From: Pseudomonadota bacterium
Lineage (GTDB): Bacteria; Pseudomonadota; Alphaproteobacteria; Sphingomonadales; Sphingomonadaceae
Direction of reading: 5' to 3'
Assembly: GCA_023423655.1 (NCBI GenBank)
Contig: JAFAFE010000005.1
Coordinates: 496,001 to 560,000, forward strand
DNA: 64,000 nt
The position numbers were made by a program, and so were the translations under genes. Shown here piece by piece: positions 41,812 through 49,937 of the stretch. Position 1 is the stretch's first letter; each line of letters starts with the position of its first letter. The notes beneath the pieces are model-generated. The model saw nothing but the letters and a program-made list of their open reading frames with translations. It had not been told where the DNA came from and did not search any database.

Positions 41812-41834
41812 GGGCCTGCCTGTCCTTGAAAGGC

Positions 41835-42818
41835 TCAGGCCGCGAGGCTGAGGAACGGCACCGGCGGCGTCGATTTAAGAATGATCGGGCGATCATGGCT
41901 CGCTTCGAACACTTCGCCGTCCAGCACGACATTGCTGCGCGCGCCTTCGATGCGGATAATATCGCCGCTCTGGAAATGGACGCCGTTCATTTGCCGCCGC
42001 CCGAATTTGCCGAGCGCGCCTGCAATCCCGACCTTGACGAGCGCGCCCAGATCCTGATCGACCGCGACCAGCTTCATCCGGCCCAGCGCATCCTGTGCCC
42101 CGCCGCTATCACTGGGTTTGAAGTTGAACAGCATTTTTTCGAGCGTCGTCACGATGAGGAGCGAAAAACGCCCCTGGATCTGCCCGTCGCGGGTGAGCGA
42201 GACGCTGACCGGTTCGGGCTTGGCCGGAAGCAGCCGCCCGCCAATGCGGAACAGGATGGAGACGATCGCCGCCATCGCCGCAATCATGTGGCTGACGCTG
42301 TTGGGCAGGCCCAACGGATAGATTTTCTCGCGGCAATAGAGGATGGCTTCGGCCAGCCCCGCGCCGCCCAGAAACATGCCCAGCACCGGACGGTTATCGC
42401 CCTCGCCGCTCGACAAGGCGATGAGTTCGCGCTGGATGACATGGGCGTCCAAATCCGTCTTGGCGATCTGGATGATGCGTTCAAGCGCCTCCAAAGGATC
42501 GCCTTCGGAGCCTAAATCAAGCGCAATCAAATTGGTCTTGCCGTTGGGCAATACCGCAACCGGCGGCGGGTTTCCGCCAAAATGGCCGCCCGAATAAAGC
42601 TCGGTCAGCGCCGATTGCACCGTGCCGTCGCCGCCATTGATGACGATGACGCGCGGTTTAACGAGCGCGATGGTCCGGAACGCCTGACCAATCTGGTTGG
42701 CTTCCTCCACTTCATAATGGAAAATGTCCGGATTGGACGCGCAAAACTCCCTGACGCGCGGAAGGATCGCGCGATTCCCCGTCGAGCGGGGGTTAGAGAG
42801 AAGCGCGACCATGACCAT
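41835..42818 (-). CDS. Diacylglycerol kinase-family lipid kinase, probable ceramide kinase
   Basis: 327 residues. LLSNPRSTGN at the N-terminus and INGGDGTVQS (GGDGT at 62-66) are the nucleotide-binding signatures of the DAGK/ceramide/sphingosine kinase catalytic domain; VLPNGKTNLIALDL takes the place of the usual Gly-Thr-Ala-Asn loop, with Lys-Thr-Asn instead of Thr-Ala-Asn. In Caulobacter the kinase in the sphingolipid cluster (CpgB) phosphorylates ceramide; I assign the same probable function from context. It is first in a two-gene unit with the Tam41-like gene. A YegS-like or diacylglycerol substrate is the alternative. Confidence 0.75.
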   Translation of the reverse strand: MVMVALLSNPRSTGNRAILPRVREFCASNPDIFHYEVEEANQIGQAFRTIALVKPRVIVINGGDGTVQSALTELYSGGHFGGNPPPVAVLPNGKTNLIALDLGSEGDPLEALERIIQIAKTDLDAHVIQRELIALSSGEGDNRPVLGMFLGGAGLAEAILYCREKIYPLGLPNSVSHMIAAMAAIVSILFRIGGRLLPAKPEPVSVSLTRDGQIQGRFSLLIVTTLEKMLFNFKPSDSGGAQDALGRMKLVAVDQDLGALVKVGIAGALGKFGRRQMNGVHFQSGDIIRIEGARSNVVLDGEVFEASHDRPIILKSTPPVPFLSLAA

Positions 42819-42858
42819 CGCCCGTTATGTATCCTTCCTGTTGGCCCGTAAGCGCGGC

Positions 42859-43350
42859 TTAGCGGGCATATTTCAGTGCGACGTTGATCGACGCGGTGCT
42901 GCGTCCGACATTGAAGGCGGTCCGCGACAAAGGCGGTTTGCGCTTCAACGCCATATCGAGGACGCTGACATTCGGATTGCCCGAAAAGCCGCCGCCGTCC
43001 GACATGTCAGTCTTGCCATTGCCGTTGCGGTCATGGCGGATCGAGATGGCATAGCTGCCCGGGCGCGACACGGGGACGCACACCGCAACCGCACCGCTTG
43101 ACGGCACAGCGACATCGACGCGATGCAGATATTTGCCTTTTTCAAGATAGGTGGCGGCGTTGTTGGCATAAAGATTGACGCGCAAACGTCCGGTGCGGCT
43201 TTTGAGGCCGGTGACATTCACCAGCACCGCGGAACCATCCGCTTCGCACACCGATGCCGAAGGGCCGAGCGCCGCTTCTGCCGATGCCGTATAGGTCGGC
43301 AATGTGAGCGCCACGGCGGCGGCTGCAACAAAACCGGTAAATTTCAACAT
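42859..43350 (-). CDS. Periplasmic DUF2141 protein
   Basis: 163 residues. Signal peptide at about 1-30, ending in YTASAEA, then a compact beta domain with DUF2141 features: GRLRVNLYANNA near the start, a central GSYAISIRHDRNGNGKTDMS with an EF-hand-like DxNxNxD loop, and PPLSRTAFNVG toward the end. The start at 43350 was chosen because CAGGAG lies ten bases upstream. It is 40 bp upstream of the lipid kinase in the same direction. The Ca-binding-like loop is visible; function unknown, but position suggests a role with the envelope lipids made by its neighbours. Confidence 0.82.
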   Translation of the reverse strand: MLKFTGFVAAAAVALTLPTYTASAEAALGPSASVCEADGSAVLVNVTGLKSRTGRLRVNLYANNAATYLEKGKYLHRVDVAVPSSGAVAVCVPVSRPGSYAISIRHDRNGNGKTDMSDGGGFSGNPNVSVLDMALKRKPPLSRTAFNVGRSTASINVALKYAR

Positions 43351-43514
43351 GACCAATATACTCCTGCAGGTTATAGCCATCCGCCCTTTGTATCGTTAAA
43401 GCATCCGGTCAAAGATGCTGCGCATAACCAAAGCGGGCATGGCTTTGCCCTGTTTGCCTTGTCCTTGTATCGGAATCATTTGCGGCCAAATCATGGTCAT
43501 GGAACGACAGAAAC

Positions 43515-44759
43515 TTGAAACTGCTAACCGCCACTGACCGTTATATCGCAAAGCTGATCCTGATGCCGTTGGTGGGGACGCTGGTGGTGGCGATCATGTT
43601 GTTCGTTCTCGACAAGATGCTGCGCCTGTTCGATTTTGTCGTGAATGAAGGCGGTCCGGTGAGCGTCGTCTGGCGGATGCTCGCCAATATGCTGCCCGAA
43701 TATATGACATTGGGCATCCCGATTGCGCTGATGATGGGCATCCTGCTCGCCTTCAGAAAGCTGGCAACATCGTCGGAACTGGACGTTTTCCAGGCCGTCG
43801 GCCAAGGCTATCCGCGCCTTCTCAAAGTCCCTTATATGTATGCGATTGCGCTCGCGCTCGTGAATCTGGCGCTGGTCGGCTATATCCAGCCTTATGCGCG
43901 CTATGCCTATGAAGGCATCCGCTTCGAGCTGCGTCAGGGCGCGCTCGGCGCGTCGATCAAAGTGGGTGAATTCACCAATTTTGGCAAGAATATGACGATG
44001 CGTATCGAAGAAAGCCGCGATGGCGGGCGCGAATTGCGCGGCATCTTCATCCGCGCACAAAATAGCAAGGAAGAATCGGTCGCAGCGACCGCGAGCGCCG
44101 GCAAATTCATGGCGACCGATGATCCCGATACGATCATCCTGCGGCTTACCGATGGCGTACTCATCCATGATTCGCCCAAATTCGAAAAGCCGCGCGTTTT
44201 GTCGTTCAAAGGATATGACGTGCCGATCCCGCTCCCGAAAATCGAAGCCTTCCGGCAACGGGGCGCGGCGGATGCGGACAAGGAACGCACGCTCCCCGAA
44301 CTTATCAAGGTCGGCCGCGATGACACGGTTTCCACCGCAACCCGATTGGAAAGCCGCGCGCAATTCCATTATCGCGTGGTCGAGATTGTCAGCATGTTCC
44401 TCATTCCGCTGCTCGCGGTATCGCTCGCGGTGCCGCCCAAGCGCTCGACATCGGCGCTCGGCGTTTTCCTGTCGATTGTGCTGCTGGTGACGCAGCATAA
44501 GATTAACGAATATGGCCTGAGTTTGGGCGCGCAGGGCAAGGTGCCTGCCATCCTTGCGCTCTGGGTGCCGTTCACCCTGTTTGCTGCTTTATGCTGGTGG
44601 ATGTTCCGCACGCTCGCCTTTGTGCCGGGCGGCCAGCCGATCGGCGCGCTCGAAGTCGTCTTTGCCAAAATGGGCAAGGCGATCAAAGGCTGGATGCGCG
44701 GCCATCGCAAATGGGTGCCCGCCGCGGTGCAACCGCTTGACGAGGAAGAAACCGCCTGA
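43515..44759 (+). CDS. lptF: LptF-type permease of the LPS/lipid export ABC system
   Basis: 414 residues of the YjgP/YjgQ family: ITATDRYIAKLILMPLVG-type N-terminus, three N-terminal and three C-terminal membrane segments, and a large periplasmic beta-jellyroll domain between. The start is a TTG at 43515, with no in-frame ATG nearby. LptF with LptG forms the transmembrane core of LptB2FG, which extracts lipids from the inner membrane and feeds them to the Lpt bridge. Its stop overlaps the lptG ATG by one base. Placed in the sphingolipid region, it may handle glycosphingolipids as well as or instead of LPS. Confidence 0.9.
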   Translation: MKLLTATDRYIAKLILMPLVGTLVVAIMLFVLDKMLRLFDFVVNEGGPVSVVWRMLANMLPEYMTLGIPIALMMGILLAFRKLATSSELDVFQAVGQGYPRLLKVPYMYAIALALVNLALVGYIQPYARYAYEGIRFELRQGALGASIKVGEFTNFGKNMTMRIEESRDGGRELRGIFIRAQNSKEESVAATASAGKFMATDDPDTIILRLTDGVLIHDSPKFEKPRVLSFKGYDVPIPLPKIEAFRQRGAADADKERTLPELIKVGRDDTVSTATRLESRAQFHYRVVEIVSMFLIPLLAVSLAVPPKRSTSALGVFLSIVLLVTQHKINEYGLSLGAQGKVPAILALWVPFTLFAALCWWMFRTLAFVPGGQPIGALEVVFAKMGKAIKGWMRGHRKWVPAAVQPLDEEETA

Positions 44760-45853
44760 TGCGCGTGCCCTTATTCCCTTCGCCTACCATGGCCTGGTAT
44801 GTCGGCAAGGCGTTCATGATCCGCACCTTCGCGATTATGGCGTTGCTGGTCGTCGTGCTGCTCGCGCTCGACCTGCTCGGCGAATCGGGTAAGATTTTCG
44901 CGGTGCCGGGCAATGGCACGCCCGAACTGATGAAATATATGGGCCTGCGCGTGCCGCAACTTGTGTCGCGTTTCCTGCCCTTTTCGGTGCTGCTCGGCAC
45001 GTTGGTGACATTCATTACGCTCAACCAGAATAGCGAAGTGGTGTCGATGAAAGCGGCGGGCATGTCCGCGCACCAGATTTTGGCCCCGCTCATCCTGTGC
45101 GGCGCGATTGTCGCGCTCATTTCCTTCGCCTTTAACGAGCGGGTAGTCGCGCGCGCCAATGCTGCGCTCGATGTGTGGCAAAAGGTCGATTATGGCACGA
45201 TCCCGCCCGACCCCGGCTATAAGACCAATGTGTGGATCCGCCATGACAGCAATCTGGTTCATGCGGGCGTAGTGCGCGGGGTTGCGCCCAATATCACCTT
45301 GAGTGACATCACCATCTACAACCGCACCGAAGGCGCATTGAACAGCCTGATTACCGCGCAAACCGCGCGTTCGCTGCCCGATGGCTGGCGCATTGTCGAT
45401 GCGACCCGCTTCGACACCAGAACCGGCGTCAGCACCAAGCTTGGCACGATTGAGGCGGCCAAAGGGGTCAGCCCCGAACAATTTACGCTCGCCAATATTG
45501 ACGGCGATAATCTCTCCTTCTTCCCGCTCAAACATGCGATCAACCAGTTGAAGGTCGCAGGCCGCCCGACCGCCGCGCTGGAAGGCACATTATGGCATAA
45601 ATTGTCGGGGCCATTGTCTGCGGTGCTGATGCCCTTGCTCGGCGCGGTCGCAGCCTTCGGCCTTGCGCGGTCGGGCAAGCTGTTCGTGCGCGCGATCATC
45701 GGCATGGCGCTAGGCTTTGCCTATTTTGTCGCGGATAATTTCGCGATTGCGATGGGGAATCTGGGCGCCTACCCGCCTTGGCTCGCCGCGTGGGGGCCGT
45801 TCTTGCTATTCGCGATTATCGGCGAATTGGTGCTGTTAAGGACGGAAGAATAA
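44759..45853 (+). CDS. lptG: LptG-type permease of the LPS/lipid export ABC system
   Basis: 364 residues, partner of lptF. N-terminal membrane segment IRTFAIMALLVVVLLALDLL, a conserved NSEVVSMKAAGMSAHQIL coupling helix, a periplasmic jellyroll domain, and three C-terminal membrane spans from SAVLMPLLGAVAAFGLARSG onward. Translation is coupled to lptF (TGATG). It faces the convergent desaturase gene with a single short hairpin of the repeat type between them (45866-45887). Confidence 0.92.
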   Translation: MRVPLFPSPTMAWYVGKAFMIRTFAIMALLVVVLLALDLLGESGKIFAVPGNGTPELMKYMGLRVPQLVSRFLPFSVLLGTLVTFITLNQNSEVVSMKAAGMSAHQILAPLILCGAIVALISFAFNERVVARANAALDVWQKVDYGTIPPDPGYKTNVWIRHDSNLVHAGVVRGVAPNITLSDITIYNRTEGALNSLITAQTARSLPDGWRIVDATRFDTRTGVSTKLGTIEAAKGVSPEQFTLANIDGDNLSFFPLKHAINQLKVAGRPTAALEGTLWHKLSGPLSAVLMPLLGAVAAFGLARSGKLFVRAIIGMALGFAYFVADNFAIAMGNLGAYPPWLAAWGPFLLFAIIGELVLLRTEE

Positions 45854-45865
45854 TCGCCCTAAACG

Positions 45866-45887
45866 CCCCTCCCGCGTGCGGGAGGGG
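45866..45887. terminator. Hairpin between lptG and desaturase, single arm of the 141-bp repeat
   Basis: CCCCTCCCGC and GCGGGAGGGG around a two-base loop: exactly the outer hairpin of the larger repeat elements, standing alone. It lies in the 43-bp gap between convergent genes and can act for both strands. No T run follows. Confidence 0.5.
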
Positions 45888-45896
45888 GTATCGAAC

Positions 45897-46961
45897 TTAA
45901 TGCATCGTCCCGCGCACAAGCTGCGTTACCAGCCCCGGCAGGCCTTTATAATTGGCGCGGTGATAGGCCGATGATTCGCCCAGTTCTGCGCTGAGGCGGC
46001 GATGCGCTTCGCCGAGCGCATGATAGGGCAAGGTCGGCAGCAAATGGTGGAGCGCATGGTAGCGCAGACCCACCGGCGCCCAGAGCGCAGGCAGCAGGCC
46101 CGGCGGCGGGACGTTAACGCTGTCGAGATATTGTTCGGTCACGGTCAGCACATCGCCATCATTGGCCCATAGATGCGCAACCAAAGTGCGGATCTGGTTC
46201 AGCACGACCGCCGCGCCCGCAATCCCCAGAAAAATCGCAACCGCTTTGAGCGGCAACAGGCCGGTCGCGGTGCCGATAATGAGGAACAAGGCCCACAGGC
46301 TTGCGCCGGTTTCCTGCCACAACCAGTTGCGGCGCTGGTCGCCTTCGGGAAATTTGCGGCGGAAAGCGGGGTTGATGACCAGCCCCGAATAACGCTCGAC
46401 CACCAGCTTGCGCAGCGGCGGAAACACAAAAGAAAGCGGCGTCAAAATGCCATAGCGCAGGATGAGCGCAAGCGGCGCAAGCGCCGACACGGCAACAAAT
46501 ACCGGCACCGTCCACGGCTTCATCAGCGCGAGCGGCAGATATTCGGGGTCTTCGACCGTGCCATAACGCGTGCGCGCATGGTGGAGATTATGGACGCCTT
46601 CATACATGAAGCTTGGCACCATCAGCGGGATGCCGACGACAAGGTTCCAGCCCAAGCGGAAACCCGGCACCGCGCCATCTTTCATATGGGTGATTTCATG
46701 GATGAAGCTGCCCGCGCGATAAAGTGCCAGCACCGCAATCACGGCGGCCAGCAACGCAACCCATAAAGGCTGCGCGACAATCGCGACCGCAACACCGGCA
46801 TAGCCGATCAGCGCAGAGGCGAGAAAATCGCCCCAGTAAATCGCCGGATTGGGATGCACGAGGTCGCGCGTCAGCTTGGCCGCCGCGCGCAGCATTTCGC
46901 GATCTTCAAACGCCACTTTTTCGGCCGGATCAATGGATATATGCTTGGTCATGCGTGCCAT
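45897..46961 (-). CDS. Membrane fatty acid desaturase/hydroxylase family protein
   Basis: 354 residues with the three His boxes of the membrane desaturase superfamily: HEITH (88-92), HNLHH (124-128) and HALHH (302-306), plus four to five hydrophobic segments. These bind a di-iron centre that desaturates or hydroxylates acyl chains or sphingoid bases. Its position, convergent to lptG and divergent from bCerS, suggests action on ceramide or its acyl chain; simple phospholipid desaturation is the alternative. The start is MARM (46961); MTKH at 46952 is equally possible. A frame extends much further upstream but only into antisense sequence. Confidence 0.82.
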   Translation of the reverse strand: MARMTKHISIDPAEKVAFEDREMLRAAAKLTRDLVHPNPAIYWGDFLASALIGYAGVAVAIVAQPLWVALLAAVIAVLALYRAGSFIHEITHMKDGAVPGFRLGWNLVVGIPLMVPSFMYEGVHNLHHARTRYGTVEDPEYLPLALMKPWTVPVFVAVSALAPLALILRYGILTPLSFVFPPLRKLVVERYSGLVINPAFRRKFPEGDQRRNWLWQETGASLWALFLIIGTATGLLPLKAVAIFLGIAGAAVVLNQIRTLVAHLWANDGDVLTVTEQYLDSVNVPPPGLLPALWAPVGLRYHALHHLLPTLPYHALGEAHRRLSAELGESSAYHRANYKGLPGLVTQLVRGTMH

Positions 46962-47117
46962 GTGGTCATGTAAAATGGCAAATTCATGGCAAAACTGGGC
47001 CATTTGCCGTGCGCCCTGATACCGGTTTTCGCCACAGTTGACCAGTAACCGGTGACGACAAAAACAATATATGGGTCGTGCTCGACACGCGCGCCGCACT
47101 TGCATAAGAGCGAGTAT

Positions 47118-48281
47118 ATGCAGACCGAACCGCTTTCCATCCGCGCTATTCACAATGATAATAAAGGCGATATACGCGCCTTTGTCGAGCTGGCCTATCG
47201 TTTGAACGCAGCTGACCCCAATTGGGTGCCGCCGTTGAAAGACGAGGTGTATGGCCTGTTGAACCGCAAGAAAAACCCATGGTTCGATCATGGCAAGCAA
47301 CAGCTTTTTCTGGCCGAACGCGGGGGCCGTGTTGTCGGTCGCATCTCGGCGCATATCGACACGCTCGCGCTACAACAGCCGCCCGAACAGGGCATGGGGC
47401 CGGGTGTCGGTAATTGGGGGATGCTGGAAGCGGAAGAGGAAGAAACCGCCGCCGCGCTCATCGCCAAGGCCGAAGATTGGCTGCGCGGGGAAGGCATGAC
47501 GCGCGCGCTGGGGCCGATTTCAATTTCAATCTGGGACGAGCCGGGGCTGCTGGTCGAAGGCTTTGACAATCCCCCCACCGTGATGATGGGGCATAATGAT
47601 CCGGCCTATGGCGGCTGGATCGAGCGTGCGGGCTATGAAGGGGTGCAGGATCTTTATACCTATGCGCTGCCGATCGAAAACGGCTTTCCCGAACTGGTCA
47701 ACCGCATTGTTGCGATGGGCGAAAAGTCGGGCAAAATCCGCATCCGCCATGTCGATAAATCGCGCTTCAACGAAGAAGCCGCGCTGATCATGGCGATCCT
47801 CAACAATGCCTGGTCGGATAATTGGGGCTTTGTGCCGATGACCGACCGCGAAATTGCCTATGCGGGCAAGAAGCTTAAACCGCTTGTCTATGAAGACCTG
47901 ATCCGCATCGCCGAAGTCGACGGCGAACCCGTCGCCTTCATGATGACGCTTCCCGACCTTAACGAGAAAATCAAGGATTTCGGCGGTTCGCTCTTCCCGC
48001 TCAACTGGGCGAAATTGCTGTGGTGGTTGAGGAAGCCCCAAGTCACCAAAATGCGCGTGCCGCTCATGGGCGTCGTCAAAAAGCTGCAAGGCACCCGCAT
48101 GGCGAGCCAGCTTGCGATGATGCTCATCGAATTTATCCGCCGCGATGCGGTCATAAAATATGGCGCAACCCAAGGCGATTTCGGCTGGGTGCTGGCCTCC
48201 AACGGCCCGATGGTCAGCGTCGGCGAAGCGGTCGGCGGCAAAGTCGACCGCATCTACCGGATTTACGAAAAGACGCTGTAG
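47118..48281 (+). CDS. Bacterial ceramide synthase-like N-acyltransferase (bCerS)
   Basis: 387-residue GNAT-related protein without membrane spans. Typical segments: IRAIHNDNKGDIRAFVELAY, WVPPLKDEVYGLLNRKKNPWF, GRISAHID, GPISISIWDEPGLLVEGF, TVMMGHNDPAYGGW, and a C-terminal EFIRRDAVIKYGATQGDFGWVL split around the catalytic region. In Caulobacter this family acylates the amino group of 3-ketosphinganine, so the pathway order is Spt, bCerS, then CerR. The start at 47118 follows AAGAGCGAG. It is divergent from the desaturase gene and about 7 kb from spt, in the same island. Other long-chain N-acyl transfer is the alternative. Confidence 0.82.
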   Translation: MQTEPLSIRAIHNDNKGDIRAFVELAYRLNAADPNWVPPLKDEVYGLLNRKKNPWFDHGKQQLFLAERGGRVVGRISAHIDTLALQQPPEQGMGPGVGNWGMLEAEEEETAAALIAKAEDWLRGEGMTRALGPISISIWDEPGLLVEGFDNPPTVMMGHNDPAYGGWIERAGYEGVQDLYTYALPIENGFPELVNRIVAMGEKSGKIRIRHVDKSRFNEEAALIMAILNNAWSDNWGFVPMTDREIAYAGKKLKPLVYEDLIRIAEVDGEPVAFMMTLPDLNEKIKDFGGSLFPLNWAKLLWWLRKPQVTKMRVPLMGVVKKLQGTRMASQLAMMLIEFIRRDAVIKYGATQGDFGWVLASNGPMVSVGEAVGGKVDRIYRIYEKTL

Positions 48282-48306
48282 GCGCACGCCAAGGGTAAGG
48301 GCGGAC

Positions 48307-48867
48307 TTATGCCGCCCCTTCCCATGCGCCAGCGGACAGGCGCAGCGCATAGCTTTGCACTGCGTCCGGCCAGCCGGTGATGGCGCTTTCAAAGCCCGCT
48401 TGGTCGCCCGCATAGAGCGCGCGGATGGCGTCTTCGAAACGCGGATAATCGCCCGCTTTGGCCGACAGGAAATGATAGGCCGCATCGCGCGCGCGGGCGC
48501 GTTCGGCAGGGCCGCTATCGTCGCGCATCGCCGCTTCGACCAATTTGCGTAAGGCGACCGACGCGCCGCCCTTTTGCTGGCCAAGCCAGTCCCAATGGCG
48601 CGGAAGAAGCGTGATTTCCTTCGGAATGACGCCAAGTTTAGGGCGACCCCGGCGCGGTGGTTCGGCAGGCGCATCGGGTGGCGTGGGGGTAGGCGGGCTC
48701 GCGCGCATATCGACATCGCTCTGTCGCCCGTTGCTATCGTCAAAAGCCAGTACGGGCGTGGTGACACCGCCCGCCTCAAGTGCGCGGATGGCATCGCGGA
48801 TTACGGCGTCGGGGCCGTTGGCTAAAAAATTATCACCGACAAAGGCGGTAAGGATTCGGGTTGTCAT
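48307..48867 (-). CDS. DUF2239 family protein
   Basis: 186 residues. The first part (TRILTAFVGDNFLANG) and the conserved RGRPKLGVIPKEITLLPRHW, plus KGGASVALRKLVEAA, define DUF2239, a cytoplasmic family of unknown function. AAGGAG sits six bases before the second of two adjacent ATGs, so 48867 is preferred over 48882. A promoter with an embedded 16-bp palindrome lies just upstream (48895-48919), so the gene is probably repressed by a dimeric regulator. Confidence 0.88.
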   Translation of the reverse strand: MTTRILTAFVGDNFLANGPDAVIRDAIRALEAGGVTTPVLAFDDSNGRQSDVDMRASPPTPTPPDAPAEPPRRGRPKLGVIPKEITLLPRHWDWLGQQKGGASVALRKLVEAAMRDDSGPAERARARDAAYHFLSAKAGDYPRFEDAIRALYAGDQAGFESAITGWPDAVQSYALRLSAGAWEGAA

Positions 48868-48894
48868 CATAAGCTCCTTCATGTGGAAGCTTAT

Positions 48895-48919
48895 TTATAT
48901 CCGGATATAATAATGTCAA
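48895..48919 (-). promoter_or_regulatory. Promoter candidate with 16-bp perfect palindrome before DUF2239
   Basis: TTATATCCGGATATAA at 48895-48910 is a perfect inverted repeat. On the minus strand TTGACA (48919 down to 48914) precedes it and a TATAAA/TAAATA-like -10 overlaps or follows, so the palindrome fills the spacer region, where a repressor would block polymerase. Confidence 0.5.
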
Positions 48920-48940
48920 TATTATACGGGTAATATATTT

Positions 48941-49714
48941 TCACCCTCGCAATTCCACCCACACCGGCGCATGGTCACTCGCCTTTTCGCGCCCGCGATA
49001 GGCTTTGTCGACTTGGGCGTCGATGAGGCGGTCGGCGGCTTGCGGGCTGAGCAGCAGATGGTCGATGCGGAAACCGGCGTCGCGCTGCCAGGCTCCTGCC
49101 TGATAGTCCCAATAGGTCCACACACCGCCCGCCGGATGGCGCGCGCGCAGCGCATCGGTCCAGCCGTCCGCAAGCAGCACGCGATAGGCTTCGCGGGATT
49201 CGGGCTGCATCAACGCATCATCCGCCATCGCCGGGACCGAATAGACATCATCGTCATGCGGGATGACATTATAATCGCCCACCAATACAGCCGGAACTTC
49301 CTCGCGCCAGATTTCGCCCGCGCGGGTGCGCAACCGCTTCATCCAGCGCAATTTATAGTCGAATTTGGGGCCGGGTTGCGGATTGCCATTAGGGAGATAG
49401 ATGGACGCGACGCGCACGCCCTTCACATCGGCTTCAAGATAGCGGCTATGCTCATCCTCCGGCTCGCCGTCCAGCCCGCGGCGCACTTCAACGGGGGTTT
49501 CCCCTTTGGCGAGGATGGCAACGCCGTTAAACCCCTTTTGCCCGTGCCACAACGCGCCATAGCCGATGGCTTCAAATTCCTTGACGGGGAAGCCTTCATC
49601 GGCGGTTTTGATTTCCTGAAGGCAGGCGACATCCGGCTGTGTTTCCTCCAGCCATTCAAGGAGGCGGGGCAGGCGGGCTTTGATGCCGTTAATATTGAAG
49701 GTCGCGATTCTCAT
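48941..49714 (-). CDS. xthA: Exodeoxyribonuclease III
   Basis: AP endonuclease/3'-5' exonuclease of base excision repair. 257 residues: MRIATFNINGIKARLPRL, CLQEIKTADE with the metal-binding Glu, YLPNGNPQPG, VLVGDYNVIPHDDD, FRIDHLLLS and the C-terminal SDHAPVWVEL with the catalytic Asp-His. This form lacks extra domains. A repeat lies upstream of the gene and the DUF2239 promoter lies downstream. Confidence 0.95.
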   Translation of the reverse strand: MRIATFNINGIKARLPRLLEWLEETQPDVACLQEIKTADEGFPVKEFEAIGYGALWHGQKGFNGVAILAKGETPVEVRRGLDGEPEDEHSRYLEADVKGVRVASIYLPNGNPQPGPKFDYKLRWMKRLRTRAGEIWREEVPAVLVGDYNVIPHDDDVYSVPAMADDALMQPESREAYRVLLADGWTDALRARHPAGGVWTYWDYQAGAWQRDAGFRIDHLLLSPQAADRLIDAQVDKAYRGREKASDHAPVWVELRG

Positions 49715-49827
49715 GGGGGAGGCTTAGCGCAGCTTTACATATCCTGCCACTATCGTGACCATCGCATGGCTCTCGCGCGGGGATACATCAGCGCTACAGC
49801 GCAAGGCTTGCCCAAACCCAAACCCAT

Positions 49828-49918
49828 CGTCATTGCGAGCCGCGTAGCGGCGCGGCAATCCAGAGACTGCGCCGCGCAACACTGGATTGCCGCGCGCCTA
49901 CGGCGCTCGCAATGACGA
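49828..49918. repeat. Inverted repeat CGTCATTGCGAGC..GCTCGCAATGACG between xthA and erpA
   Basis: The outer arms match perfectly over 13 bp, and the inner arms CGGCAATCCAG and CTGGATTGCCG are also inverted copies. Each half contains its own small hairpin (CCGCGTAGCGG, CGCCTACGGCG). This is a classic paired REP architecture. Confidence 0.85.
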
Positions 49919-49937
49919 GAGAAAACGGCTTAAACGA

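Noticed and set aside
46962..47354. N-terminal extension of the desaturase
   Set aside because: It is antisense to the start of the bCerS-like gene and has no desaturase similarity.
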